Below, in pieces: positions 1-7,520 of a stretch of 61,489 nucleotides of DNA. Both the position numbers and the translations under genes were made by a program. Under the pieces are notes generated by a model that was not told where the DNA came from, made no database searches, and was given only the letters and a program-made list of their open reading frames with translations. The stretch lies in the NCBI RefSeq assembly GCF_003148625.1, contig NZ_QGGO01000004.1, forward strand, positions 1 through 61,489, written 5' to 3'. How positions within the stretch are numbered: position 1 is the stretch's first letter; every line of letters starts with the position of its first letter. The DNA is from Arcicella aurantiaca (lineage in GTDB: Bacteria > Bacteroidota > Bacteroidia > Cytophagales > Spirosomataceae).

Positions 1-288
1 ACTATTGAGTGTTTTTTTAAAGCCATTAAAACCGCTGGTTTTAATATAGAAGATACTCACTTGAAAGACCAAAAACGCCTCGAAAAACTATTAGCAGTTA
101 TTGCCATTGCTTTTGTTTGGGTGTATTTGATTGGTGATTATGAAAATCAACAAAAAACAATCCCTATTTTAGCCCATCAAAGAAGAGCTTTTAGCATTTT
201 TAGGTATGGATTAGACCACCTAATAAAAGCATTAACCTTTGATAGTCAGATAATTAAACATTACTTACAACTTTTGACACGTACTTAG
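1..288 (+). CDS. IS4-family transposase, C-terminal part (cut by window edge)
   Basis: The frame is open from base 1 to the stop at 286–288, so only the last 95 residues are visible. They carry the end of a DDE transposase: a TIECFFKAIKTAGF segment holding the third catalytic residue (Glu of the Y-R-E-K region), followed by NIEDTHLKD and the hydrophobic KLLAVIAIAFVWVY stretch typical of IS4-type enzymes. An internal TTG at 61 is not a real start. The 3' end overlaps by about 35 bp, in the opposite direction, the broken sortase gene that follows, so the right end of the insertion sequence lies at roughly 255–290. The exact terminal inverted repeat cannot be set without the left end. Confidence 0.85.
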   Translation, partial: TIECFFKAIKTAGFNIEDTHLKDQKRLEKLLAVIAIAFVWVYLIGDYENQQKTIPILAHQRRAFSIFRYGLDHLIKALTFDSQIIKHYLQLLTRT

Positions 289-1348
289 CTGAAATATCAT
301 ATAATTGTACACCCACAGGAGCATTAGGAATACTAATAAAACGTTCGGGTAAAGCATTTTGATTAAGATTGAAAACCTTTTCCGTTGTGCCATTCATATC
401 AAAATTTTGTGGGTAAATCAGTTTTAGATATGACACCGAATATTGGTCATTTAAAGAAGCGTTTGAACGTGTTGAAACTCGTAGCTTATCATTTGTAATA
501 TCTTGGAAATTTACAATTTTAGAAGATTTGTGAGTAGAATAATTATTGAAGAAAATAGTATCAATTAATCTTTGTTTTGAGTCTTCATTAAACCAAGTTT
601 CAATCGAATGCTGTCCTGCGGAACGACCTGCAAAAAGGATTTCTAAGGTAGGCTTTATAGAATCCGATTTTATGATATTTTTAAGAATGAAATTAAAACT
701 TGTAGAAATATTCGGTTGCTGAATTTCACCCGACCAACCTTTTCCATACGAATAATTACTATTTAAAATCCCTGAATTTAGGGTCGTTCCAATTGGCTCT
801 GGTTGCCCTTCTGAATATGATAGGGTAAATAATTGCAGACTTTCTTCGAGATGAAAAGTCTCTAATTTTAGATTTCTTTCATTAGTTTTCTGCAAAGCCT
901 TCATTCTTTTACCGACTTGATTATCAGTAGAATATGTCAAGAAATACGAAGCAGTATCGGTGTATAAACTATAATACTGATGAGGTTGAGATTTGGCAGG
1001 AGCATAAAGCAGAGAATCTAAAGAACCGTCGTTTCCTTCGGCATAAAATTCTATAAAATCACCGTTATTAAACTGTTGGTCATCTTCGCCTTTGATAAAA
1101 ATAGCTTGTTCATACCCATTCCTAAATAATTGTATTTTTTGAGGATTGACATTGATTGGAAACCCCGAAGATTTTAATTCTTCGTAGTCAATTTGATAGA
1201 TGCCTTTCTGTGTGATTTTAATTTTAAAATATGACTGTTTATAATTAATCCACTCATTACCAATGTTTTGGGCATTTGTCTTGATTGGGATAATTATGAC
1301 AAAATAGAGTAGGTAGAATAAAGTTTTTGTATAAAAATTGTGTAGCAT
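254..1348 (-). pseudogene. porU2: T9SS sortase PorU2-like protein, N-terminal fragment interrupted by an IS
   Basis: The 364 residues begin with a signal peptide ending at TNAQ. They match the N-terminal beta-sandwich region of PorU/PorU2-type gingipain-like (C25) sortases: YKQSYFKIKITQKGIYQIDY near residue 36, then NGDFIEFYAEGNDGSLDS and a YYSLYTDTASYFLTY segment. The known family is well over 1,000 residues, with the C25 cysteine peptidase domain after this region; here that domain is missing. The reading frame stops inside the end of the IS4-type transposase gene, so the simplest explanation is insertional truncation. Because a T9SS cargo (the CotH protein) is present, the lost gene is more likely the PorU2 paralogue than the essential PorU, but this is inference. 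Confidence 0.8.
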
Positions 1349-1540
1349 ACGTATAAGTTTTATGAATTCCCAAAATTCACATTTTATAAGAAATAAATAA
1401 AATAGTTTGAGATATTTATCTGAAAATGTTTAATCATAATCATATTTTTTCTGTAAATACTCACAATGCTGGACATTTTAGTAGATGAAATTTGAGTATA
1501 TTGCTGTTGAAATTTTCTTCATTCAACCAAATCAAAAACT

Positions 1541-2863
1541 ATGAAAAAAATAATATTATCTCTCCTTTGTTTAGCTACCTCAATTTTTACTTTCGCACAA
1601 ACGGGATACACGCCAACAGCTGAAAACCTGAAAGCCCGTGAAGAATTCCAAAACATGAAATACGGAATGTTTATTCACTGGGGATTGTCGAGCCTTTTGG
1701 GTGATGGCGAGTGGGTGATGCAAAACCAAAATATTCCTGTAAAGGATTATACAAGGCTACAAAAAGTCTTTAATCCTATTGATTTTAATGCCAAAACTTG
1801 GGTAGAAATTGCCAAGAATTCGGGCATGAAATACATTACGTTGATTACTCGCCACCACGATGGGTTCAGTAATTTTGATACCAAACAGTCGGATTGGAAT
1901 ATTATGAAAACGCCTTTCAAACGTGATATTGTAAAAGAAATTGCAGATGAATGTCATAAACAAGGTATTAAAATTTGTTTTTATTATTCGCTATTAGACT
2001 GGTACAGAGATGATTATCCTTACGAAACAGGAAAGACAGGAAAAGGCACAGGACGCACCAAAAAGAGCGATTATGCGAGTTATCTAAAATTTATGAAAGC
2101 TCAATTAACCGAACTTTTGACTAATTACGGCGAAGTTTCAACGATTTGGTTTGATGGACATTGGGACCAATTGGCGAATGACCATGACAAAACTTTGAGT
2201 TCAAAAATTGATTGGAAGTACGAAGAAATTTACTCGTTAATTCATAAGCTTCAACCGCAATGTATGATTGGTAATAATCACCATTTAATGCCAATTGCTG
2301 GAGAAGATTTTCAAATGTTTGAGAAAGATTTACCGGGAGGAAATTCAACAGGTTTTGGCGGTGCCGATATTTCACCGTTACCACTCGAAACTTGCGAAAC
2401 CATCAGTGATGCTTGGGGCTTTAATATCAACGACCATAAATATAAATCAACCAAACAATTGGTGGATTATTTGGTAAAAGCGGCGGGTTTTGGAGCTAAT
2501 TTTTTGTTGAATGTTGGACCAATGCCAAATGGAGAAATTCAACCAGAATTTGTGGAAAGATTAGCTCAAATGGGCGATTGGCTGAAGGTTTATGGAGAAA
2601 CAATCTATGGCTCAAAAGGTGGGTTTGTGCGTCCGCAAGCATGGGGAGCTGTTACTGAAAAAGGTAATAAAATGTACATTCATCTTTTGAATTATAAAGA
2701 CGATAAATTTATGTTGAAAATCCCTCAAAATGTAAAATCGGCTAAGTTTTTTGTGGGAAAATCGCCTGTAAAATTCCAAAAATTGGATAACGATTATTAT
2801 GTTTTTGATGTGGCTTCTTTCGATAAAAATGCTTTGGATAATGTCATTGAATTGGAAAAATAA
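1541..2863 (+). CDS. Alpha-L-fucosidase, glycoside hydrolase family 29
   Basis: A 440-residue secreted enzyme with a cleavable signal peptide (MKKIILSLLCLATSIFTFAQ). It hydrolyses alpha-L-fucosyl linkages with retention. GH29 marks are KYGMFIHWG near residue 43, RHHDGFSNFDTKQSDWN near residue 104 and IWFDGHWDQ, whose Asp (about residue 205) corresponds to the family nucleophile. HGLSPLLLNVGP-type signatures follow as FLLNVGPMPNGEI. The C-terminal 90 residues form the usual beta-sandwich. There is no T9SS tail, so it is probably periplasmic. It stands alone, divergent from the broken sortase gene, with no transporter beside it. Exact linkage specificity cannot be read from sequence. Confidence 0.93.
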   Translation: MKKIILSLLCLATSIFTFAQTGYTPTAENLKAREEFQNMKYGMFIHWGLSSLLGDGEWVMQNQNIPVKDYTRLQKVFNPIDFNAKTWVEIAKNSGMKYITLITRHHDGFSNFDTKQSDWNIMKTPFKRDIVKEIADECHKQGIKICFYYSLLDWYRDDYPYETGKTGKGTGRTKKSDYASYLKFMKAQLTELLTNYGEVSTIWFDGHWDQLANDHDKTLSSKIDWKYEEIYSLIHKLQPQCMIGNNHHLMPIAGEDFQMFEKDLPGGNSTGFGGADISPLPLETCETISDAWGFNINDHKYKSTKQLVDYLVKAAGFGANFLLNVGPMPNGEIQPEFVERLAQMGDWLKVYGETIYGSKGGFVRPQAWGAVTEKGNKMYIHLLNYKDDKFMLKIPQNVKSAKFFVGKSPVKFQKLDNDYYVFDVASFDKNALDNVIELEK

Positions 2864-2880
2864 AATGGAAGTATCAACTA

Positions 2881-2980
2881 TTTGTCGCAGACAAATTTAG
2901 ACCACAGATTGGACTGATTTACACAGATAAAATCAGTATAATCCGTTCAATCTGTGGTCTATTGTTTGTCTTGTGACAAA
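2881..2980. repeat. Long intergenic palindrome (CCACAGATT type)
   Basis: An imperfect inverted repeat of about 100 bp. The outer arms are TTTGTCGCAGACAAA and its counterpart TTTGTCTTGTGACAAA; the inner arms include GACCACAGATTG and CAATCTGTGGTC, with GGACTGATTT and AAATCAGT further in. It follows the fucosidase stop by 17 bp, so the transcript can form a very long hairpin and may act as a terminator or mRNA stabiliser. Related palindromes are known in the intergenic DNA of many Bacteroidota. Confidence 0.85.
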
Positions 2981-3051
2981 CCCTTTATAGTTTCAAAATA
3001 ATATTTGGTTTTTAACACAGTTTATTCCGAAATAACATTCCATATTCACCT

Positions 3052-3059
3052 TATTTTTG
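3052..3059 (+). promoter_or_regulatory. Candidate -7 box TATTTTTG for the DUF2851 gene
   Basis: The octamer matches the Bacteroidota TAnnTTTG consensus and lies 77 bp before the ATG at 3137. No clear -33 TTTG is visible at ideal spacing, so confidence is moderate. Confidence 0.45.
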
Positions 3060-3136
3060 CCATTAATATCATCATATTTAAAACGGATTTATATAAAATG
3101 GCAAGTTTATAAATTCGTACTTAATTCTACTAAAAC

Positions 3137-4432
3137 ATGAATGAATCATTTCTACATTTTTTGTGGCAATTCCAAAATTTCGACAAATTGAATCTGCAAA
3201 CTGCTGATAACGAATTAGTTGAGATTGTTAAAGTTGGACGATTGAACTCCGATTCTGGAGCAGATTTCCAAGATGCTCGCCTTATTATTGGTGATGTTGA
3301 ATGGGCAGGAAGCGTTGAAATTCACCTAAAATCTTCTGATTGGGATATTCATAAACACCAATTTGATACTTCCTATCAAAACGTAATTCTGCACGTGGTT
3401 TGGGAAGATGATAAACCCATTTTACGGAAAGACGGCACAAAAATTCCGACGATTATTTTACGTGAAAGAGCTGATAAAAATCTCCTCCGAAAGTACGAAG
3501 CTTTAATGGAAAGCAGAGCTGAAATGCCTTGCCAAAGCCAATTTAGAGAAGTGGACGACATTAAAAAACTATCCATGTTAGACAAGGTTTTGATGAAACG
3601 TCTGCAAGATAAGTCTTTGATTGTGAGCCAATTTTTGCAAGAAAATAAGCAAGATTGGGAAGAAACAACGTATCAGATTTTAGCCAAAAATTTTGGTTTT
3701 AAATTGAATGCTGAACCATTTTTGAGTCTATCTAAAAATCTTCCTTTGAAAATTCTGCAAAAACATCGGGATAATTTAAAGCAAATTGAAGCCCTAATTT
3801 TTGGCGTTGCGGGTTTTCTACAAAATGAAAATAACGAAATTGAATGGGACGATTATCGAAAAAATCTACAAAAAGAATTTCAGTTTTTAGCTTCAAAATA
3901 TCAATTGCACGATAAAATTTTGGGTCATCACGAATGGAAATATTTAAGGCTTCGTCCTGCCAATTTTCCAACGGTTCGATTGGCTCAATTTGCTAAATTT
4001 ATACATGAAAATGCCAATCTTTTTTCGGTATTAATTCATCTCGAAAATGTAAAAAGTTTAGCTAAAATCTTGAAAGTACAACAATCTGATTATTGGATTG
4101 AGCATTACGTTTTTGGCAAAAAATCGGAAGGGAAAGTGCCAACTTTAGGAAATACTTCGGTAGAAAATGTGGTGATAAATACGGTTGTGCCGTTGTTGGT
4201 TGCTTATGCCAATCAAAAAGATAATCGGGATTATTTAGAAAAAGCCATTCGTTTATTAGAAGAAATTTCCGCCGAAGAAAATAATATCACAAAGCATTGG
4301 CAATCAATGGGTTTGAAAATAAAATCAGCCTTCGATTCACAAGCAAGTATTGAATGGCACAATCATTTTTGCTTGGCTAAAAAGTGTTTAGAATGTAATG
4401 TTGGCGTGGATATTTTGAAGGGGAAAGGCTGA
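3137..4432 (+). CDS. DUF2851 family protein
   Basis: 431 residues with no signal peptide or membrane segment. The N-terminus (ESFLHFLWQFQNFD, then VGRLNSDSGADFQDARLIIGDVEWAGSVEIHLKSSDW split around residue 35–65) is the hallmark of DUF2851, a family largely restricted to Bacteroidota. The conserved GxxNxxxGADFxxA and ExH/KxSDW motifs resemble a nuclease-like core, but no function is established. The C-terminus ends in a CLxKKCLECNVG cysteine pair. The ATG at 3137 is the first in frame and fits the family start. Monocistronic; a repeat-rich region follows. Confidence 0.88.
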   Translation: MNESFLHFLWQFQNFDKLNLQTADNELVEIVKVGRLNSDSGADFQDARLIIGDVEWAGSVEIHLKSSDWDIHKHQFDTSYQNVILHVVWEDDKPILRKDGTKIPTIILRERADKNLLRKYEALMESRAEMPCQSQFREVDDIKKLSMLDKVLMKRLQDKSLIVSQFLQENKQDWEETTYQILAKNFGFKLNAEPFLSLSKNLPLKILQKHRDNLKQIEALIFGVAGFLQNENNEIEWDDYRKNLQKEFQFLASKYQLHDKILGHHEWKYLRLRPANFPTVRLAQFAKFIHENANLFSVLIHLENVKSLAKILKVQQSDYWIEHYVFGKKSEGKVPTLGNTSVENVVINTVVPLLVAYANQKDNRDYLEKAIRLLEEISAEENNITKHWQSMGLKIKSAFDSQASIEWHNHFCLAKKCLECNVGVDILKGKG

Positions 4433-4444
4433 GTATGACATTTC

Positions 4445-4666
4445 GCAAGACCATTAATATACTGATTTTAAATCAGTGCAAGCGAGGTTTGGAGGAACTT
4501 CCCGAAAGTTCTAAAACTTTCGGGAAGTTAATTTTAAAGTTCTCGCTCACCCTGATTTGTAACCCCAGTGGAACTGTCAGGCGTGGTTTGGTCTTGCGTT
4601 TTTAACGCTAATAAATGCGACACAGTCGCAAGACCAAAAATGCACTGATTTTAAATCAGTGCAAGC
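4445..4666. repeat. 39-bp direct repeats flanking a palindromic block
   Basis: Two 39-bp direct repeats (4445–4483 and 4628–4666) each begin GCAAGACC, contain the perfect palindrome ACTGATTTTAAATCAGT and end GCAAGC; they differ only in an 8-bp stretch. Their starts are 183 bp apart. Between them lies an inverted TGGTCTTGC (near 4590) and a perfect 15-bp-arm hairpin. The right copy supplies the last codons and stop of the minus-strand methyltransferase gene. Confidence 0.85.
4496..4529. repeat. Hairpin repeat, AACTTCCCGAAAGTT arms
   Basis: Perfect 15-bp arms (4496–4510 and 4515–4529) around a 4-base loop. The same ACTTCCCGAAAGT core recurs at about 20315, twice at 24948–25045 and at about 57246–57280, so this is a dispersed REP-like family. 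Without a U-tract it is not a classical terminator. Confidence 0.85.
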
Positions 4667-5826
4667 AACCTCTCCAAATGATGATAATCAATCCCAAAAT
4701 ACGCTTTCGTAGCTTTTAATTTCTCTAAAATCTCCACTTGCTTTTTCGGATTTACTTTGCCTTTTATGCCTACCACTAATACGTTTTTAGGCGTGTGTGC
4801 GTCGGAAATAAACTGAAAAACTTTGGTTTTGTAGCCAAAATATTCCAAAATCATGGCTCTGATGCCGTCCGTTACCATTTCGGCTTGGCGTTCTAAGAAA
4901 ATGCCGTATTTGGTTAAAAAGTCCAATTCGTTAGAGGCTTTATTTTTCTCAATTTCTCTTCTGATTTGTTTATGACAACACGGAGCAACCACAATTAAAT
5001 CAGCTTCTGCGGTGATTCCTTTGTAAATGGCATCGTCGGTTGCAGTATCGCAGGCGTGTAGGGCAATGAGAATATTGGTGTCGGTACTGTCGAAGTTTTC
5101 AATCGTTCCTTCCACAAAATTCAAACCGTCAAATCCTGTATTTTGGGCAATTGAATTACATAATTCCACCATATCGGGGCGAAATTCTACGCCAATTACC
5201 GATGGTTTTAATGCCAAAACATTCGTCAAGTAATCGTACAGAGCAAAAGTTAAATAACCTTTTCCCGACCCCATATCAACTACTTTTTTCAGATTTTCGG
5301 CAGGAATTTCTTTGATTAAAGAACTCAAAATATCAACGTAATGATTGATTTGCTTGTATTTATCCTGAGCATTTTTGAAAACATTTCCCTCCGCATCGGT
5401 AATTTTTAGTTCATGCAAATAAGCTTTTGCATTGGTTTCAATCAAACGTTTTTTAGAACGGTCGTGGTCGAGCGAAACTTGTGTTTTTTGAGTTGGATTA
5501 ATTTTCCGCAACGTAATCTTTTGATTATTAAGTTGTTCCCAAATTAAATCAAACTCATTGGTAAAAAGCGTTGAAACTTTAAAACCTTCTTCTAATGCTT
5601 TTTGGATAAGATTTATGCCTTCTTCAATCGTGAAATTTTTGGTAATGTCACGAGTTTTATAACGATAGGTAAAGTTGAGTTTTTCCTCTCTCTTTATCAA
5701 AATTCGCTTGATATAAATATTTTTCAGTCCTTCTTCCGAGCCTTTATAATTGCCCAAAGAAAGTTTAACAAAAGTATTTTGAGCGATACTTTCGGAAAGA
5801 GCATTGATGAATTGGTTAGTTTGCAA
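4651..5826 (-). CDS. SAM-dependent methyltransferase (Methyltransf_32 type)
   Basis: 391 residues, cytosolic. A roughly 170-residue N-terminal extension precedes a Rossmann methyltransferase fold: motif I VDMGSGKGYLTF (about 183–194), motif II VIGVEFRPDM (about 215–224), LIALHACDTATD (about 255–266) and VVAPCCHKQI (about 281–290). The HACD and APCCHK motifs place it with the Methyltransf_32 family, related to eukaryotic METTL25/RRNAD1 and TRM13 types, so an RNA substrate is plausible but not shown. The last residues (LLALI) and the stop come from the 39-bp direct repeat, so the native C-terminus may have been altered. The start at 5826 gives a normal family N-terminus. Confidence 0.85.
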   Translation of the reverse strand: MQTNQFINALSESIAQNTFVKLSLGNYKGSEEGLKNIYIKRILIKREEKLNFTYRYKTRDITKNFTIEEGINLIQKALEEGFKVSTLFTNEFDLIWEQLNNQKITLRKINPTQKTQVSLDHDRSKKRLIETNAKAYLHELKITDAEGNVFKNAQDKYKQINHYVDILSSLIKEIPAENLKKVVDMGSGKGYLTFALYDYLTNVLALKPSVIGVEFRPDMVELCNSIAQNTGFDGLNFVEGTIENFDSTDTNILIALHACDTATDDAIYKGITAEADLIVVAPCCHKQIRREIEKNKASNELDFLTKYGIFLERQAEMVTDGIRAMILEYFGYKTKVFQFISDAHTPKNVLVVGIKGKVNPKKQVEILEKLKATKAYFGIDYHHLERLLALI

Positions 5827-5934
5827 TGTAAGTAAGAGTTGGAATTTAGGTGTTAAGATTTAGCACCATCATGAACTTGATTATCAATGACTTCTGAAAT
5901 TTTAAAATATAGCCTCTGCGTGCCACCATGAAAC

Positions 5935-6501
5935 TTATTCTGATTCTGAGATTTCAAAAACCTTCGGTAGCCCCATTTGTACGGCATAAAAGGAAGTCCC
6001 GTTGCTATAAATATTTTCTAACAATACATTGACATCACTATAAAAATCAAATTGAATATCTGGATGAAGTTTTACTAATTTCTTCATGAGAAAATCTGTC
6101 CTTTTTACGACATAATTTGTGAGTGTATCGGTCTTTGAATTGTATTTTGAAATCCATTTTAATTGCTTCTCAAAACAGTCTTTCAATAGTTTTAAGGTCA
6201 ATTCTACTTCGCCATATTTATCTTTGGTCACTTTTACATGACGAGAAATATCACTGTTTAAATAACGCATATCCATCATTAAATAACCAGACGACATGGC
6301 ATCTAATCGGTAAAGTTTGTCAATGGCAGTTCTGACCTCATCTCTTCTAAACTCAACACTTGTTCCTTCTTCAACCAATGTGAATTGTAATTGCTGAACC
6401 AGAATGTCATCTTTGCCGACAAGTCTCAATAATAGTTTATCTTTATCTTTTTGTGGCATCGATAAAATTGCCAACTGTAAGTCTTTTTCTAATTTTGCCA
6501 T
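5935..6501 (-). CDS. Conserved hypothetical protein
   Basis: 188 residues from the ATG at 6499–6501. The frame can be opened four codons earlier at a GTG (6511–6513), but the ATG gives the more natural start MAKLEKDLQLAIL. The protein is charged, soluble and mostly predicted helical, with no signal peptide, cysteine cluster or recognisable catalytic motif. It lies 108 bp upstream of the methyltransferase gene on the same strand and could be co-transcribed. I do not recognise a function. Confidence 0.7.
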   Translation of the reverse strand: MAKLEKDLQLAILSMPQKDKDKLLLRLVGKDDILVQQLQFTLVEEGTSVEFRRDEVRTAIDKLYRLDAMSSGYLMMDMRYLNSDISRHVKVTKDKYGEVELTLKLLKDCFEKQLKWISKYNSKTDTLTNYVVKRTDFLMKKLVKLHPDIQFDFYSDVNVLLENIYSNGTSFYAVQMGLPKVFEISESE

Positions 6502-6645
6502 CAAATGTAACACGGACAGCCTTGTCCGCCGTTTTAAAACATAACTTGTAACAAAGTTAAGGAATTAGGGGTTAATTCAGCAGTGTTTAGTTTCAGCTTC
6601 AATATAAAGACTTCAAAGGTTCAAGTTTTTATTGATTAAAAATTT

Positions 6646-7344
6646 ATGAAAAATAAAGGAATATTATATGCCATCAGTATTATTTCACTTTGGTTAGTGG
6701 CGTTGGTGTATTTATTAAACTATAAAATTGATTTTTATAATCCGCTTGTTTATGTATTTGTATTGGTACAAACGCATTTATACACAGGGATTTTTATCAC
6801 CGCCCATGATGCTATTCATGGAGTGGTTGCTCCCGACAACAAAAAGTTAAATTATTGGATTGGCTTTCTTTGTGCTACCATTTTTGCGTATAATAATTAT
6901 GAAAAACTTTCACGCAAGCATCATTTGCACCATGCTCATGTGGTAACAGAAAATGACCCCGATTATTATAATGGCAATTTCTTTAGGTGGTATTTGAAAT
7001 TTGCGTTAGAGTACGTAACTGTCTGGCAAATTCTCTTCATGGCTATTACGTATAATATTTTGAAGTTATTTTTCCCGATGGAAAATCTGATTGTTTTTTG
7101 GGAAATTCCTGCCATTCTGAGTACTCTTCAACTGTTTTATTTTGGTACCTATTTACCTCATCGGGGAGAACACGCACCAACTGATAAATACAAAGCTCGT
7201 AGTCAAAAACTCAATCATTTCGTAGCCTTTATGAGCTGTTATTTTTTTGGGTATCATCACGAACATCACGCTTATCCATACCTTCCTTGGTGGAAATTAG
7301 CAGATGCCAAAGAGCGAGAAGCTACTTTAATAAATGAAGTTTAA
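6646..7344 (+). CDS. crtW: Beta-carotene ketolase CrtW-type, fatty-acid-desaturase superfamily
   Basis: 232 residues, a di-iron membrane oxygenase with four hydrophobic segments. The histidine clusters are in family order: ITAHDAIHG (about 52–60), KHHLHHAHVVTENDPDY (about 91–107) and YHHEHHAYPYLPWWKL near residue 205. FYFGTYLPHRGEH between them is characteristic of CrtW rather than general desaturases. CrtW adds 4-keto groups to beta-rings of carotenoids, giving echinenone, canthaxanthin or 2'-hydroxyflexixanthin-like pigments, which fits pink or orange Cytophagales. No other carotenoid gene is adjacent, so it acts with a pathway encoded elsewhere. A hydroxylase of the same superfamily is the main alternative. 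Confidence 0.85.
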   Translation: MKNKGILYAISIISLWLVALVYLLNYKIDFYNPLVYVFVLVQTHLYTGIFITAHDAIHGVVAPDNKKLNYWIGFLCATIFAYNNYEKLSRKHHLHHAHVVTENDPDYYNGNFFRWYLKFALEYVTVWQILFMAITYNILKLFFPMENLIVFWEIPAILSTLQLFYFGTYLPHRGEHAPTDKYKARSQKLNHFVAFMSCYFFGYHHEHHAYPYLPWWKLADAKEREATLINEV

Positions 7345-7456
7345 GTCCAATTTTTAAAAATAAAAAATACGCTTAAATACTTCAAATTCGGCATTTTTAA
7401 TATTTTCCTATCTGATTTCGAATAATTTTATAACAAATTTTAGAATTCTTCGGCAC

Positions 7457-7464
7457 TATTTTTG
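7457..7464 (+). promoter_or_regulatory. Candidate -7 box TATTTTTG for the SdrD-B protein gene
   Basis: An exact TAnnTTTG match 56 bp upstream of the ATG at 7521, in the only intergenic space between crtW and this gene. Confidence 0.5.
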
Positions 7465-7520
7465 CTCAGTTCATACCGTCAGTTTCCAACAATTAAACCG
7501 CCATTAATTGGTAAAAACAA

